The notes beneath the pieces are model-generated. The model was not told the DNA's origin, searched no databases, and worked only from the letters and a program-made list of their open reading frames with translations. The position numbers and the translations under genes were made by a program. A stretch of 64,000 nt of DNA, from contig NC_062971.1 in the NCBI RefSeq assembly GCF_023078275.1, forward strand, positions 4,588,001 through 4,652,000, written 5' to 3'. The DNA is from Leguminivora glycinivorella (taxonomy: Eukaryota > Arthropoda > Insecta > Lepidoptera > Tortricidae). Positions 9,851 to 21,203 of this stretch are shown in pieces (the first letter of the stretch is position 1; each line of letters starts with the position of its first letter).

Positions 9851-12800
9851 CATTATTAACTTTCTATCAAAAATTGTATTGCCCGCAATGTACAGCACAC
9901 CATACTTTGAGGACTTCAAGTGAGTGCAATGACAGCTCATAAGTATGAGCGATGTGAGTAATGACAATCAAAAAGTGTACGCATTACATTGAATGTTGGG
10001 AGTTAATTGAAATAACTATGATTTGCTGATATCCGCAAACGATTGCTAATTGACTGTATTATTATTGGTTTTAATAAATGCCCGGGTGGTGGTAACACAC
10101 TGTATATTAAAATTGAAATCAACATAAATTGAAATAAAAATAGTAGGTCCGGGTTTTCGGGTCATTCCGATCATCCGATCCTGATCCCACAGACCTGTGG
10201 TATGCCCCCAGCGCCGTCCTGGCGTCCCACCCTTTGACCGCTGACGGTAGCGTGATGTAGGCGAAGATTGCCTTTCTCGCTTTTAAATAAGCTTGCAAAT
10301 ATATAATGTGAAGCCTGTAGAACTTAGGCTAAGTGTACAGGCTTCTTCCGACTTTGAACCTACAAAGTTCGTAAGTAAATTGCTAATATGGTCTCAGCTT
10401 ATTTAATTTCATAAATAAAATCGAATTGGTAATCAAATATATACCAGTAAAACTTAGTATCTTACTAAGAGCTTTTTATATTAAAGTCTGGCCATGAATG
10501 TCATATTTCCATGAAAATGTAACGAATGACAATGGATAGGATACTTGTTTTAGGTAAGTATGTATACAAATCACAGCAGAAGTTAAGTACTTAGGTGAGG
10601 ATATAACCATAACAATAAGAAAGGTACAATTTTTGCAATTTGTTCCTTCCGTTTTGTCGTAAAGTCAAACTATACCTATAGTCAATGTTGTATAAAAAGG
10701 CTTATTCGACTTTTATTTTTCCAATTTTTTCGTTTTTATGACTACAATAAAGATCGTGATAATTGAAGACCTTCATTTAGAACAATTCAGGTCTAAAATC
10801 ACGTAGGGCATAAGCGCAAATACAAAATACAAAAAGAAATGTGTGTCTAAAAATGTATATGCACATTTCTGACCGCAAACTGTAGGTACAAAAAATTTAT
10901 CTATTTTAGAAAAGTTAGTATATTAAATATTTTAGGATTCTTTTGGTGAGTTGTTTCATCCGCTACTATTGATGCTGACTGTACCATGAGACTGTTTCGT
11001 TCGATTCCCTGTAATTTCCACAGCTCGCTTCGATAAAGGCCGCGTTTTCCGCACTGACGCCACCGCAACACGACTGGAGTTTGAATGAGAAATATCCAAT
11101 ATCCATCAAATATGAAGCATTAGCCTAATCACGTATTTGAGTCATTTCCAATCACATGCGAATGCGACATATTAATGTTGCCATTTCGCGCACCTTTCCG
11201 TTCACTATCATTTCAATAAATCCTTCTGTCTAATTTCACAACTGTCTACTGCCTGCTGTAAACAAAGAGTCCTGCCGTTGTGGTCGTTTCGTTTCTTCGT
11301 TTTTCTTTTCAATTGATATTTTCTCATAACTGAGATTCCTCAGGCTGCGTTTTGTCCGCAAAGCCTTCGGCTCCTCAATACTGCGTGAAATATAAGAAAT
11401 GGGTAGTTACTCTTACTGTGCTGATTACTATTACGTAAGTTTTTGTTAATTAGTACCTACATATAGCTTGTATCATGGTGTACGCTAAATAATTTTAATT
11501 GCCTACACTATCATCAATATCCATTATTTTACTTTTGATGTCATAAATTTTTGATTATTAATTTCTCGTATGCCGCTAATAACGCTAAGCGTTTGGTTTG
11601 TTATAACTACGAGTATCATTACTGTTTTTTTTTATAAAGAATTATCCCTGAAAAACCATAGTATACTTCACGAAGAGATGGCGCTAGGTTACTTTTGCTG
11701 CTTTAGAGTTATATGAAAACACACGGGACCCTCGGTGGGCGAGTAGGTTTACATTGATTCACGGTATTGCCAAATTAATATAGTACAGGCTCTTTTCAAT
11801 AGATTAACCTTACATATCATACATAATACAATCTACAACAAAGTATATGACTTATGAGTTATGTGCGTTACGCAAAATTCAAAGCTCGTTTGGCCGTAAC
11901 ATCTGCAAATTATTAGCCGCTGGTAGCAAAAGTCGGGTTCTATCAACATTAGCATTAACTCAGACTGCTTTTAGACTAAACATACAAAGTAGAAACATTC
12001 ATTTTGCGTTGAGAAGCGCGCATTATGAGAGTATTTGTCTCTCACTCTGCGTATTTTTATTTAAAAACTTAGCATGATATAAATTGTAGTTTTGTTGTAT
12101 CTCTCTTTGCATTCGAGATTAATTTGAATGTCAAGATGAGGTCGCTTGAAATAGATTTGAAATTAAACCGACGTTGCAAAACAGCGTGTCATAGAAAGTT
12201 GCGGAACCGCCCACCCGCCCGAAATATCTTATAAAACCGAGAGGCCTTGGTTTCGAAATCGGTATTAATCATTCACTCAATTTATTGACATCAAAATCAT
12301 TTCAAAAGTATTTTTTCTCGGACATTCATGGCGACATTTTTACATTTTGTCATTGCAAATGCCACCGTTAAATACGGCTCTATAAATTTTCGAAGAAAAT
12401 GACATAAACAGTTTGTAGGTATTGCGTTGTTGGCTAGATATTGTAGAATTGCATTATGTTGGAAGATTTAGAAAATGACAGTATATATAGGTATTGGCTT
12501 TATGGACTTGGTATAAATACAACCACCAAGGACAGTGTTCTTCTCGGGATTTCACGACCAATGATATATGTATTTGCATCGGTGTCTTATTATATTTTTT
12601 TTATGTTATATTATCACTGTCTACATTATATCTTTTTTTAAATAATATATCTGAAAATCATTGATTCCGTGCACCCGAAACTTTGTTTACAGTTTCATGA
12701 GATCAAATTGAAAACGAGATCAAGAACATTTATTTTGGGCGCCGTAAACAGAATTACAAAATATGTATATTTAAAGAATTTCTCGATAAGACGCATAAAA

Positions 12801-13029
12801 TTTCATTAAAGCTTTTTTAAATTGATTCCGTTCACTTCAGAATTAAGTAATAAAAATAAAATTGTTTTTAAAAGGTAAAGTCGAGATCGCTCTTGATCCA
12901 CGAAACTCGTATTTCGTGCAAAAAAAGATAAATAGAGAAGAATGAGGGCCGCTTTGAAAACTTTAGATACATTTATTAAGATGTGAAATAAAAAAATCGT
13001 GATTTATCGTTGCACCAAAGGAAGCTAGG
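9851..13029. other. No gene seen over 3.2 kb
   Basis: AT-rich non-coding DNA. A slightly GC-richer block at 10140-10290 and another at 11020-11090 hold no recognisable motif. Short open frames (for example at 11847-12077 and 12456-12641) show no domain and are most simply random. Confidence 0.4.
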
Positions 13030-13400
13030 GTTAGTCGATAAGAGCGGGTAGATATAGTGAGATGGGGCGGCTGCCAGGCGGCGTGAGCTCAGGGCGATGA
13101 CTGATAAGCGTAGGTATAATGGTGATAATGACATTGTTGGTAGCACAGGTAACAGACCTCACAGTCGGCAGCAGCTGCGCGCACGCTCGCACGCTCGTCT
13201 CGCGGTTCCACTGGTACCACTTCTGCGCAGTTCTACTAAACGCCAACGGACGCTATTTTTAAATTCGCTTATAATTTTATTGTTTGGACGAAATTCTAGA
13301 GACGAGAAGTGCGCGCGCCGGTCGCTTCACAAATGCCGACTGCCAATAGTACCGCGTTCGCGGCCGTTCGGACCTCAGCCAGGGCCGTCTTCCTGGCTAG
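13030..13400. promoter_or_regulatory. CpG-rich patch, possible promoter or first exon
   Basis: A locally GC- and CpG-rich block (CGGGTAG... to ...CTTCCTGGCTAG) with GCGCGCACGCTCGCACGCTCG at 13177-13197 and CGCGTTCGCGGCCGTTCGG near 13353. It stands out from the surrounding AT-rich DNA, as promoter or 5' UTR regions can in insects. No start codon with a recognisable protein and no clear initiator could be fixed on either strand, so this is only a candidate. Confidence 0.2.
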
Positions 13401-13549
13401 AACTCACTGGTTCTCCAGAAATTTACCTTCATTTTTCCAGACAGAAGCTCAAGTTCATAACTAGTAGATGCTTAGGCCAAGAACATATTTACAATAGAAT
13501 ATGGCCATATAAATATTATTCTACGCAAAACAATATTCGTATCAAGTAA

Positions 13550-14700
13550 ACAGCAGAATATGTAGGTTCTAAAATGATATTTCAACAGTTTAGTCTCACA
13601 AATTCACATTAATAATGGCAATAATCTTGTGTAACAGACTGTTTTTCAATTCTAAAACTTAGATTGAAGTGAATATCATACCTTCGATTAAAATCAATCA
13701 CAAACTACTTGTCAATGTCCCTCTATCGAATTAATCTTCGTCCAAGTCTAGAATTTGAATTAAAAATTCTTGGTGCTTAATGACCTTTCAAGTGCAAGAA
13801 CTTAGAGGGTTCGCATCGAGCGGGTCATTTTTCACCCCTTCCGCCAATATGTCTGCACTCTGCAGACTTTTTAGTCAAGGTGAACCCGTTATTATTTGCA
13901 ACTACCTAATTATGTCACCCGTTGACCACGAACGCTGTAAAGGGTTCGAAACGTCGCGATGTATTACAAATTCTTTGTACGCGATATAATCCGTTTTCAC
14001 AGTTTTATTTCTTGGATATTTTTGTTTAGGTCAGACTTATAATTAATATTGTATTTGTTCATGAATTTATTAAAAATAAAAATCTTGATATTTAATAAGA
14101 CACATTTTAAAATTGACTAATCACTTCAGTACTGGTAGGTTAGGTTAGACATATACATATTATGTGGTTTAATGTATACCTACCTATATTTGTAACAGCA
14201 TAAAACAATATAACGTAATGTTTACTATACAGTGTCAGTAGCCAAACAGAGAAATAAATTCTTGGCCTTAGTAAGAGCGTTACAACTTACAACTATTAAA
14301 TTAATACAATACATTGTCGGTCGCGGATATTTGCGGTAATACCATGTATAAACATGTTAGTATGGACCGTTATTTACTCAAGGAAATGTGTAAAGTACGG
14401 TTTAAAAATAACTTTCCTAGAAACTCAACCAGACTTTGTAAATATGTACTATTATTTACGCTGCATTACAATGTTACACAAGTAACAAATATTACTGTGT
14501 ACTTGGAACTTATTTTTATAATAAACCAATACCTACATCCCGCCGTTTCTTCATCTATTGGCTTCGTGCGAAGTGCATGGAGGGGGTAAGCAAAGCGATC
14601 GCAGTGCTTGCGGTGGTCAAAATCGACACTAAAAATGGGTTGTCAAAATTGTCACAGTCATCAAAACTCATACAATATAATACAATGTGTAATGTTTGAA
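13550..14700. other. No gene seen
   Basis: AT-rich sequence with a short GGTTAGGTTAGA word at about 14138. No motifs in the short open frames at 13780 or 14314. Confidence 0.4.
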
Positions 14701-14834
14701 ATGGGGCACCAATGTTGTTTCGTTGTTTATTGTAAAAAGAATAGCATAAATAGTCGGCGCATGTTGTATGCGTTTCCTAGAGCACACTTGCAATTGGATC
14801 AAAGAAATATGGATAGCTGCCGTGAAAAGAAAAC
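14701..14834 (+). pseudogene. THAP zinc-finger first exon, frameshifted
   Basis: From ATG 14701 the product starts MGHQCCFVVYC and continues through YAFPRAH, matching the N-terminal half of a THAP DNA-binding domain (Met, the first zinc Cys pair, then the Y-x-F-P motif). After a one-base phase change at about 14809-14811 the strand reads WIAAVKRK, the conserved Trp-centred helix of THAP domains, and this ends at a good splice donor, C|GTAAGT, at 14835. The second zinc pair (C-x2-H) expected downstream was not found in the next 500 bp. It is either a decayed exon of a THAP gene or of a THAP-type transposase, or carries an assembly error. THAP proteins are sequence-specific DNA-binding proteins, several of transposon origin. 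Confidence 0.45.
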
Positions 14835-15492
14835 GTAAGTAAGTGATACTTATAACCCCAAATAGCGATGTCAAAACAAAACATTAGAATAATTATATTT
14901 ACGCTTTGTTTACCTAATATTGTCCATTACGCTGTTAGTATTTTTCTTACCGTAAAAGTTTATGCTCAAAGATCCAGGCCTGGCCTGAAAATAGGCCCGC
15001 GTCGGAATTTTCTGCGGCCGCGGACATGAATAGGTACATACGTTTAGACTTGTTTAATATAGGCTTAACGGGACGGATGTTTGGCGGATACCATATCACA
15101 CGCTCGTAGAACTTCTACCATTACTCCTATGTTCTTCAACATTCCTTATATGCCCTGCCAGCACCAATTTATTGCCTTTTTCAATGGTCGAGGGTTGGAT
15201 GTTTATACCGTGAGTAATGCTTTGAAAACTGATTTTTATTATTATATGCATGTCTTTATAATCTATCTATCTAAATTACACTTGAAATAGTAACTCTCTC
15301 TTATCTATTTATATAGAATTAACGAAAAATCGTTAAAATATATGTTTGTTTACTTGTCATTTTTTGACATTTTCCATCACTTCAAGTGCACATGGTAGGT
15401 GGCGAAATGGTCGTGCACGTAGCCAATACTTTACTTTGTACCTCATTAACAATTCTAAACTACGCTACCCTCTTTGAATTGTATACTTTGAC
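14835..15492. other. No gene seen downstream of the THAP exon
   Basis: AT-rich. A stretch at about 15160-15210 lies between CCAG and GTGAGT and could be a small internal exon, but its translation (HQFIAFFNGRGLDVYT) has no recognisable motif. Confidence 0.25.
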
Positions 15493-15607
15493 GATCGGTC
15501 TTACGTAGCGCGTTGTGACCCTGCCTGCTTAAGCCACGGTTCTGGAGGTACATAGGTTCGAATCCCGGTAAGAGCATTTATTTATGTCATGAGCACAGAT
15601 ATTTGTT
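15493..15607 (+). repeat. tRNA-headed SINE (family B), 5' part
   Basis: Head region GATCGGTCTTACGTAGCGCG resembles a degraded A box and GGTTCGAATCCCGGTAAG holds a good RNA polymerase III B box. It is followed by the family body GAGCACAGATATTTGTTCC, then breaks off. Full-length copies are at 36892, 42168 and, reversed, 55198. Confidence 0.7.
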
Positions 15608-15654
15608 CCCGTTTTGGGAGCCTTCTATGTTATTTCGTTATCTTATTAATATTA

Positions 15655-15800
15655 TTGCTGGAAGGAGGAAGCGGGAGAGAAAAGCCGAAGAAAATGTGGG
15701 TGAACTGTGTGAGAGATGATATCAAACGAATGCAAGGGACGTCGATAGAAAGGTATGGTATGGGGGAAAAAGACATGCTGCGCCGACTCCAAGTAATTGG
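15655..15800 (+). pseudogene. LINE (RTE-like) C-terminal fragment
   Basis: Encodes GREKPKKMWVNCVRDDIKRM, the basic R-P-K-x-x-W-x-D-(C/D)-x-x-D-D tail seen at the end of RTE-type reverse transcriptases. All catalytic domains are missing. It directly abuts the truncated SINE on its left, so this is a junction of two fragments. Confidence 0.5.
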
Positions 15801-16019
15801 GATCCGGCAAGCGTATTTTATTTTATTTTGTTTTTATTTCTTTGAAAAACAACAGAAGTATGTAACAGGATAATACAGATTACATTAGTAACAATACATC
15901 GAAATTTGAATAGAATAGAAAAAAAAACTTTATTCAGGACGCTTAAACAATATAAATTACAAAAACATGTCACAAAAATTTAATTAAAATGTCACTGAAA
16001 AGGTTTCCTTCTTCTTCTT
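15801..16019. other. Possible LINE 3' end (minus strand)
   Basis: TAGAATAGAAAAAAAAACTT at about 15910 followed by TATTCAGGACGCTTAAACAA resembles the end of a minus-strand retroelement copy. Not coding; weak call. Confidence 0.3.
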
Positions 16020-16029
16020 CGTCTAAACC

Positions 16030-16961
16030 TCATGACTGAGGGTCGTGACCACCATAAGTCGCTGTACGTTGCAGTGCTCTCCACTCAGGCCGATCTTTTG
16101 CCTTCCTAAAGGATCCCTGGAGCCCAACGCGCGTGACCTTCTTTATTGTGTTGAACCAGCGCGTGGGTAATCCGGCTCTTTTACGATGGCCCTCCACTGG
16201 TCCGACGATCAACGCCTTCTCAAGGCCAAATGGCCAAAGAAGCCTATAATTCTCTCCCGGCAGATAGCAGCAGGCAGATAGTCTTGACATTAAGCTCTTG
16301 TAGAATAGATACATTAGTGCGACGTGCTGTCCAAGAAATTCCCAACATTTTACGCCAACACCACATTTCGAACGCATCTATCCTGGCCACCGTTTGCTCT
16401 TTTAATGTCCAAGTTTCCGCTGCATAGAGAAAGATGGAGAAAACTAGTGTGCGCATGAGGCGTACTTTTGTACTGCGTTTGATATTGCGGTTCCTCCATA
16501 TTTTCTCCAGACGCTTAACAGCTGATTTGGCCATTTGTCCTCGCCTTACAACTTCCCTGTCGCAGTCTCCATTGTTGCAGATTAGTGATCCAAGGTAGAC
16601 AAATTCTTGCACAGTATCCAGGTCACGCAGCTCATTAGTTCTATCCATTTTACCACCTCGGTCCACAAACATCAATTTGGTCTTGCTACGGTTGATGAGA
16701 AGCCCGTACTCAGCGCTTATCAGTTCAATCCTGTACAGTAGTTCGGAGAGTTCCGCTTCGCTAGCTCCAACAATCGTGGTATCGTCAGCAAATCGCAGAT
16801 TGTTGATTAGATGGCCACCAATCTTTATCCCTGCGGTCCAACCATCATCACCAGGGAAAAGGTTTCCACTCAGCTTGGTGTCAAGGTACCTTTTGGATAC
16901 TTTGACGCTGGTCTTCGGTGGCAACCCTTCCATTACATGCAAACGGAACAAATATGTATAA
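16030..16961 (-). pseudogene. RTE-like LINE reverse transcriptase, C-terminal half
   Basis: Minus-strand fragment of an endonuclease/RT polyprotein. It holds the RT catalytic FADDTTIVG at about 16770-16800, the thumb-like run with LINRSKTKLM, a Cys/Trp segment (MWCWRKMLGISW) and the basic C-terminus RKRAGLPTRWFNTIKKV. The first frame ends at 16244 and the C-terminal part continues in a second frame to 16030, so there is at least one frameshift near 16250-16280. The RTE match begins about 16865; residues encoded upstream of that look unrelated. A (GAA)n-like tail lies at 16005-16020. No endonuclease domain remains, so it is a dead, 5'-truncated copy. Encoded Tyr/Phe-Ala-Asp-Asp is intact. Confidence 0.7.
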
Positions 16962-16996
16962 TTTACAGGATATAATAACATAAATAATAACCACAA

Positions 16997-17455
16997 TACA
17001 ACAAGTTATACTGAACTAAGTAAACTAAACAGTATAGTGAGCCACGACACATAATCAAGAGACACAGGTTTTTATTTTTACTTATTACTATTATTTTATA
17101 ATTTGACACAAAAACAGAGATGTTATAGAATCTGCACTTAATTTAGATACAATTTTTGACAATTCAGGATGTGCTTTTTATACTTAATTTTAAAGGATTG
17201 AACAGACGCTTGGATTGAAATTTGCACACTTACTTCCTTAAACGTTCTCATTAAACATACTTAAGGTAAACGGACTTAACTAAGAAAATAAGTTACATGC
17301 AAGGCATAAGGTACTAAGCTTGCACACATGTATATATAAATACTTATCAAGCAGTTTACAAGCTCACGGTACGAACAACTTGAAGAAACTGACAACCAAT
17401 AGCTTATTAACAGTAACATTAGGTAATTATAATAATACAGAATGATGATTATATC
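16997..17455. other. No gene seen
   Basis: AT-rich non-coding sequence with no repeat or motif I could match within the window. Confidence 0.4.
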
Positions 17456-17548
17456 GTTGTCTGAGTACCCACAACACTAACCTTCACCTACCTATGAGCT
17501 TACCATGGGTCTCAGTCCTCAGTTAAGAATGTCCTATAAAATTTATAT
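17456..17548 (+). repeat. SINE family B, 3' part
   Basis: GTCTGAGTACCCACAACACT through GTCCTATAAAATTTA matches the 3' third of the family B SINE. It has the same orientation as the 5' part at 15493-15607, about 1.85 kb upstream, so the two could be one SINE split by the intervening LINE debris; about 45 bp of the SINE body is missing between them. Confidence 0.6.
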
Positions 17549-17716
17549 ATTTATTTATCCTAAATTACCCACTTTATAAACGAGTATATTTAATGCAGAA
17601 ACAATGGTACGATCGGTTATTAATACAATTACAGATAAGCTCTCAGTTGGCTCGCGTTTGGTGGAAAATGCCAACCAAATCACGCCGGCGCCTCTCTGCG
17701 TTCAGAATTTGTTACG

Positions 17717-17965
17717 ATGTCGTGCACAGGAAAGTACACGTCACATATTACGCGAAGATTTCTGCTGCAAAAAGGAGGTGAAATAATGAAAAGATGCGCT
17801 TGGCATCCGTTAGCTCGTTGGGTGGACGACATCCGCAAAATTACGGGTCACAACTGGATGAGACTAGCCCAGGACCGGGAGAAGTGGCGTACTATAAAAG
17901 AGGCCTATGCTCAGCAGTGGGCGATAAAGGGCAGATATGATGATGATGATGATTATGATACATGA
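17717..17965 (+). pseudogene. RTE-like LINE C-terminus with GAT-repeat tail
   Basis: Encodes HPLARWVDDIRKITGHNW followed by AQDREKWRTIKEAYAQQW, the standard last segment of RTE-type proteins, and runs into (GATGAT)n at about 17937-17955, the simple-repeat tail such elements use in place of poly(A). Upstream residues do not match, so only the last 60 codons are LINE. Dead fragment. Confidence 0.65.
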
Positions 17966-18504
17966 TAGTAAGTTTTAGCTTTTACTCACAGGGAGGGGTG
18001 AAATTATACCAGTTTTGAGGAGATGCCTCCTCCTTTGATACCTTTAAGGAATGATTTCCAGGACAAAGGATATTTAGTAGATAACAAATTTTATCTAAAT
18101 CAGTTCATTGGTGTTCATGTTCAATGTCCCATGTTTTTACTATTTTGTTTCATTTCCTCTTGTGTGTTCAACAAATACTTCTGAGTACAAATAAATTGTT
18201 CTATGTACAAATTAGTTATTTATATGTATTTCTGCCAAGCCTTCTAAAATAAACTATCATTTACAATGTGGAATGATCCTAAAGATCAATATTATGAAAG
18301 CTGCATGTTCTCAATAGTAGGCCGCCGCGACCTTGCTTCTTTTACACGATTTATCGCGGTTTTATGCGCACGCGCCGAAAATATAATGGCAACTAATATT
18401 GCGGCTGGCGTTGCTACAAAATCAAAGAAATGTTTTCTTGTGGTTATATTATGAGTATTAAACGTCGGCTTTATCAAAGTAGACGGTCATAATACGTGTA
18501 CATA
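17966..18504. other. No gene seen
   Basis: Non-coding. A CG-richer patch (about 18318-18420) has short open frames on both strands with no motif. Confidence 0.4.
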
Positions 18505-18524
18505 TCGTAACAACAAGAAACCTT

Positions 18525-19565
18525 CGCAATCGCTTGTCTTCTTACCTTAGCAATAGAACACAAACAGTAGTTGTTAACAAAACTCGCTCTAGCGGGACTG
18601 TAGTCCAATTAGGAGTGCCACAAGGCTCAATTTTAGGTCCATTCCTGTTTTTGGTTTATATAAATGATTTGCCATGTATAGTGAAAAACTTTTGTGAAAT
18701 AGTACTTTTTGCTGATGATACATCACTGCTTTTTAATGTTGACCGAAAATCTACGGATTACAATGTAATTAATAGCACGTTAGCTGATGTACTGCAGTGG
18801 TTTACTGTCAACAATTTACTTCTTAATTCTAAGAAAACCAAATGTATTCGATTTTCTCTGCCGAATGTTAAACCAATCGATACAAAAATACTTTTGAATG
18901 ATGAATGCTTAGAGATGGTAGATACAACACTGTTTCTTGGTTTAACATTGGACAAAAATCTACAATGGAGTCCTCATATAAAGAAACTAGCAAGCAAATT
19001 AAGTTCAGCCGCATACGCCGTTAGGAGAATCAGGCAACTGACTAATGTTGAGACAGCTCGCCTAGTGTATCATAGTTATTTTCACAGTGTAATGTCATAC
19101 GGTATTCTGGTTTGGGGCAAAGCAGCTGACATACAGACTATCTTTGTATTACAAAAGAGAGCCATTCGTTCTATTTACAACTTAGGAACACGTGAATCAG
19201 TAAGAGAACTCTTCAAAGAAATTAATATCTTAACTGTAGCTTCCCAATACATTTATGATAGTATAATTTATGTTGTTAAGAATTTAGACTGTTTCACTAA
19301 GAATTCTGATATCCATAATTATAACACTAGAAACAAAAATAAGCTTGCCATAAAGAAGTTTCGTGTCCGTAAAGTACAGAAGTCATTTGTTGGGCAATGC
19401 ATTCATTTTTATAATAAGTTACCTGACACTGCTTTGAGATTACCCCTCCCAGCTCTTAAGAACTACTTAAAAAAATCATTGATGTTAAAGGCTTATTACA
19501 GAGTCGAGGACTATTTGACAGACAAACATGCATGGCCCGAACCAGAAACTACAAAAAACGAATAG
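18525..19565 (+). pseudogene. 5'-truncated CR1/Jockey-like LINE ORF2 (RT palm to C-terminus)
   Basis: Starts inside the reverse transcriptase at RLSSYLSNRTQ and continues through GVPQGSILGPFLF, the catalytic FADDTSLLF (about 18708-18734), FLGLTLD and the LINE thumb/C-terminal region with SYGILVWG and QKRAIRSIYNL. It is open for about 345 codons to the TAG at 19563. Endonuclease and the first RT motifs (fingers, motif A) are missing, the usual outcome of incomplete target-primed reverse transcription. The frame is otherwise undamaged, so the insertion is fairly recent. Its 3' region (to 20085) follows directly. It differs clearly from both the 2031-6625 LINE and the 21204 fragment, so at least three such families are present. 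Confidence 0.8.
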
Positions 19566-20085
19566 CAATTAAAATAATTGTATTATGTATAGAGGACACA
19601 GTTCAGATAAGAAAGCACATCAAATATTTTATATTTTATGTTGTGTAGGTAAATTACATATTTAATGATATTGAGATTCATATTATCTTTTTCTTCTATG
19701 ACAATTTGATATGTTTTCTCTGAAGAAGAACGACGTATTATTAAGCAATAATATAATTTATTGAAATTGATTTCCATAGAGTACCTAGTCTGTTCATATT
19801 CTTTGATGAATACTTTTGCATGTTAAATTGTATGTTGTTATTTAATGCATGTTAATTATAAGATGTAATGTTTTGAAAAGAAGTTGCCCGCCGAGTTTCT
19901 TGCCGGTCCCATAGTGGATACCCCCCTCCCAACTGAGGGGGGACTGAAATCTTCTCGAGGCTGAGGCGTAGGGTTAGAGCCGGCGTAGCTTTATTTGACG
20001 TTCATATGCGCATTGTAATATGCCTACTTGAAAAATAAATATTTCATTTTCATTTCATTTTCATTTTCATTTTCATTTTCAAACT
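19566..20085 (+). other. 3' untranslated region and (ATTTTC)n tail of the LINE
   Basis: Contains GCCGGTCCCATAGTGGATAC and a hairpin CCCCCTCCCAACTGAGGGGG at 19922-19941, then AATAAA at 20034-20039 and a (CATTTT)n tail to about 20082. Simple-repeat tails of this type end many insect CR1-group LINEs. Confidence 0.65.
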
Positions 20086-20153
20086 ATCAACTGCATATGC
20101 AGATGTCAATGACAAATGCGTTGGACCAGTAATCCAAGGATGTGGTCCTGCAC

Positions 20154-20382
20154 TAGGGCTGCCATCCGTCCGGGTTTCCCCGGATTTGTCCTAGTTTGGA
20201 GGCCGTCCGGGGGCCGTCCGGGCGGGGTGTCAAGAAGTGTCCGGGGAAAACCCGGACACTTTTCATGTTAATACTTAAATCATTTTTTCGGACTCGTCCG
20301 GGGAAAAAATGGGATTTACGCCAAATGTCCGGGTTTTTTAAATCTTGGTCCGGATTTGGCGAAATTCGAGATGGCAGCCCTA
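20154..20382 (+). mobile_element. hAT-type MITE with 8-bp target duplication
   Basis: Terminal inverted repeats TAGGGCTGCCATC and GATGGCAGCCCTA enclose 229 bp. The 8-bp direct repeat TCCTGCAC flanks it at 20146-20153 and 20383-20390, which is the hAT superfamily signature. Internally it repeats GTCCGGGG / CCCGGAC words. No transposase, so it must depend on one elsewhere. It landed on the edge of the hairpin that starts at 20387. Confidence 0.85.
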
Positions 20383-20386
20383 TCCT

Positions 20387-20509
20387 GCACGGGAAGCATG
20401 GTCGCGCAATAGACGATAAAATAGCAGGCCGTCCCTATCGCACTATTTGTAAGTGCGATAGGGACGGCCTGATATTTTATCGTCTATCGCGCGACCATGC
20501 TTCCCGTGC
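20387..20509. repeat. Near-perfect 123-bp hairpin element
   Basis: Left arm 20387-20442 and right arm 20453-20509 are complementary over about 56 bp with only a few mismatches, separated by TATTTGTAAG-type spacer. Arms run from GCACGGGAAGCATGGTCGCG to CTATCGCAC. A foldback MITE. A similar but unrelated hairpin is at 57282-57427. Confidence 0.85.
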
Positions 20510-20690
20510 TGCGTACTTTATATTCGTATTGCTTGCACGGTGTACATATTAATGCAAGCCAGTGTCAAACTCGTGGTAAAACTAAGCGTAGTCATGGGAT
20601 TCGAACCTTGATTCGTTGAGTCAGATCAACCTGATGATGTCAGACGCGCGTTCAAATTGGCTTGTCAGATCTTTCTTTTAACCCCCGACG

Positions 20691-20905
20691 CAAAAACGAC
20701 GGGTCCTTATAAGTTTGACGTGTATGTCTGTCTGTCCGTTTGTCCGTCTGTTTGTCTATCTGTTTGTATGTGTGCCTGTCTGTGGTATCGTAGCTCCCGA
20801 GCGGATTTTGTTTGAAAGCTGAATTAGTCGAGAGTGTTCTTAGGCATGTTTTATGAAAATCGGTCTACTTATGTCGGGGTTTTTTTTTTTTCAAAATTTT
20901 AATTT
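20691..20905 (+). repeat. Second copy of the CCCCGACGCAAAAACGAC repeat
   Basis: Same order of blocks as 9627-9850: the CGACGCAAAAACGACGGG hairpin, TTATAAGTTTGACGTGT, (TCTG)n, AAGCTGAATTAGTCGAGAG and GTTTTATGAAAATCGGT. Non-coding. Confidence 0.65.
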
Positions 20906-21203
20906 TGTGGGTATCCTACCCACAAAATGGATATCCTATCCATGATATAGGAATATCTTCTGGCATGTCCGAGCTTTCTTCCGCGGTGCTTGGTGCTTTT
21001 TGGACTTGAAAACAATGTTATAAAATGTCAAATATTGGCTCTAAATACAGATGCAGCAGTACAGATAAAATATATCCATAATAATAAAAGTGACGCTTCA
21101 TATCACGCCGTCTTTTTGAAGCAATACATGAAGTGTAATATATAAGTGTATGTAATATGTATATATGTAATATGTAATATATAAGTATATAAGTGTAATA
21201 TAA

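Noticed and set aside
13097..13549. A 150-codon open frame starting in the CpG-rich patch
   Set aside because: It has no domain and no second exon evidence, and the GC-rich composition makes long frames likely by chance; only a weak regulatory call is kept.
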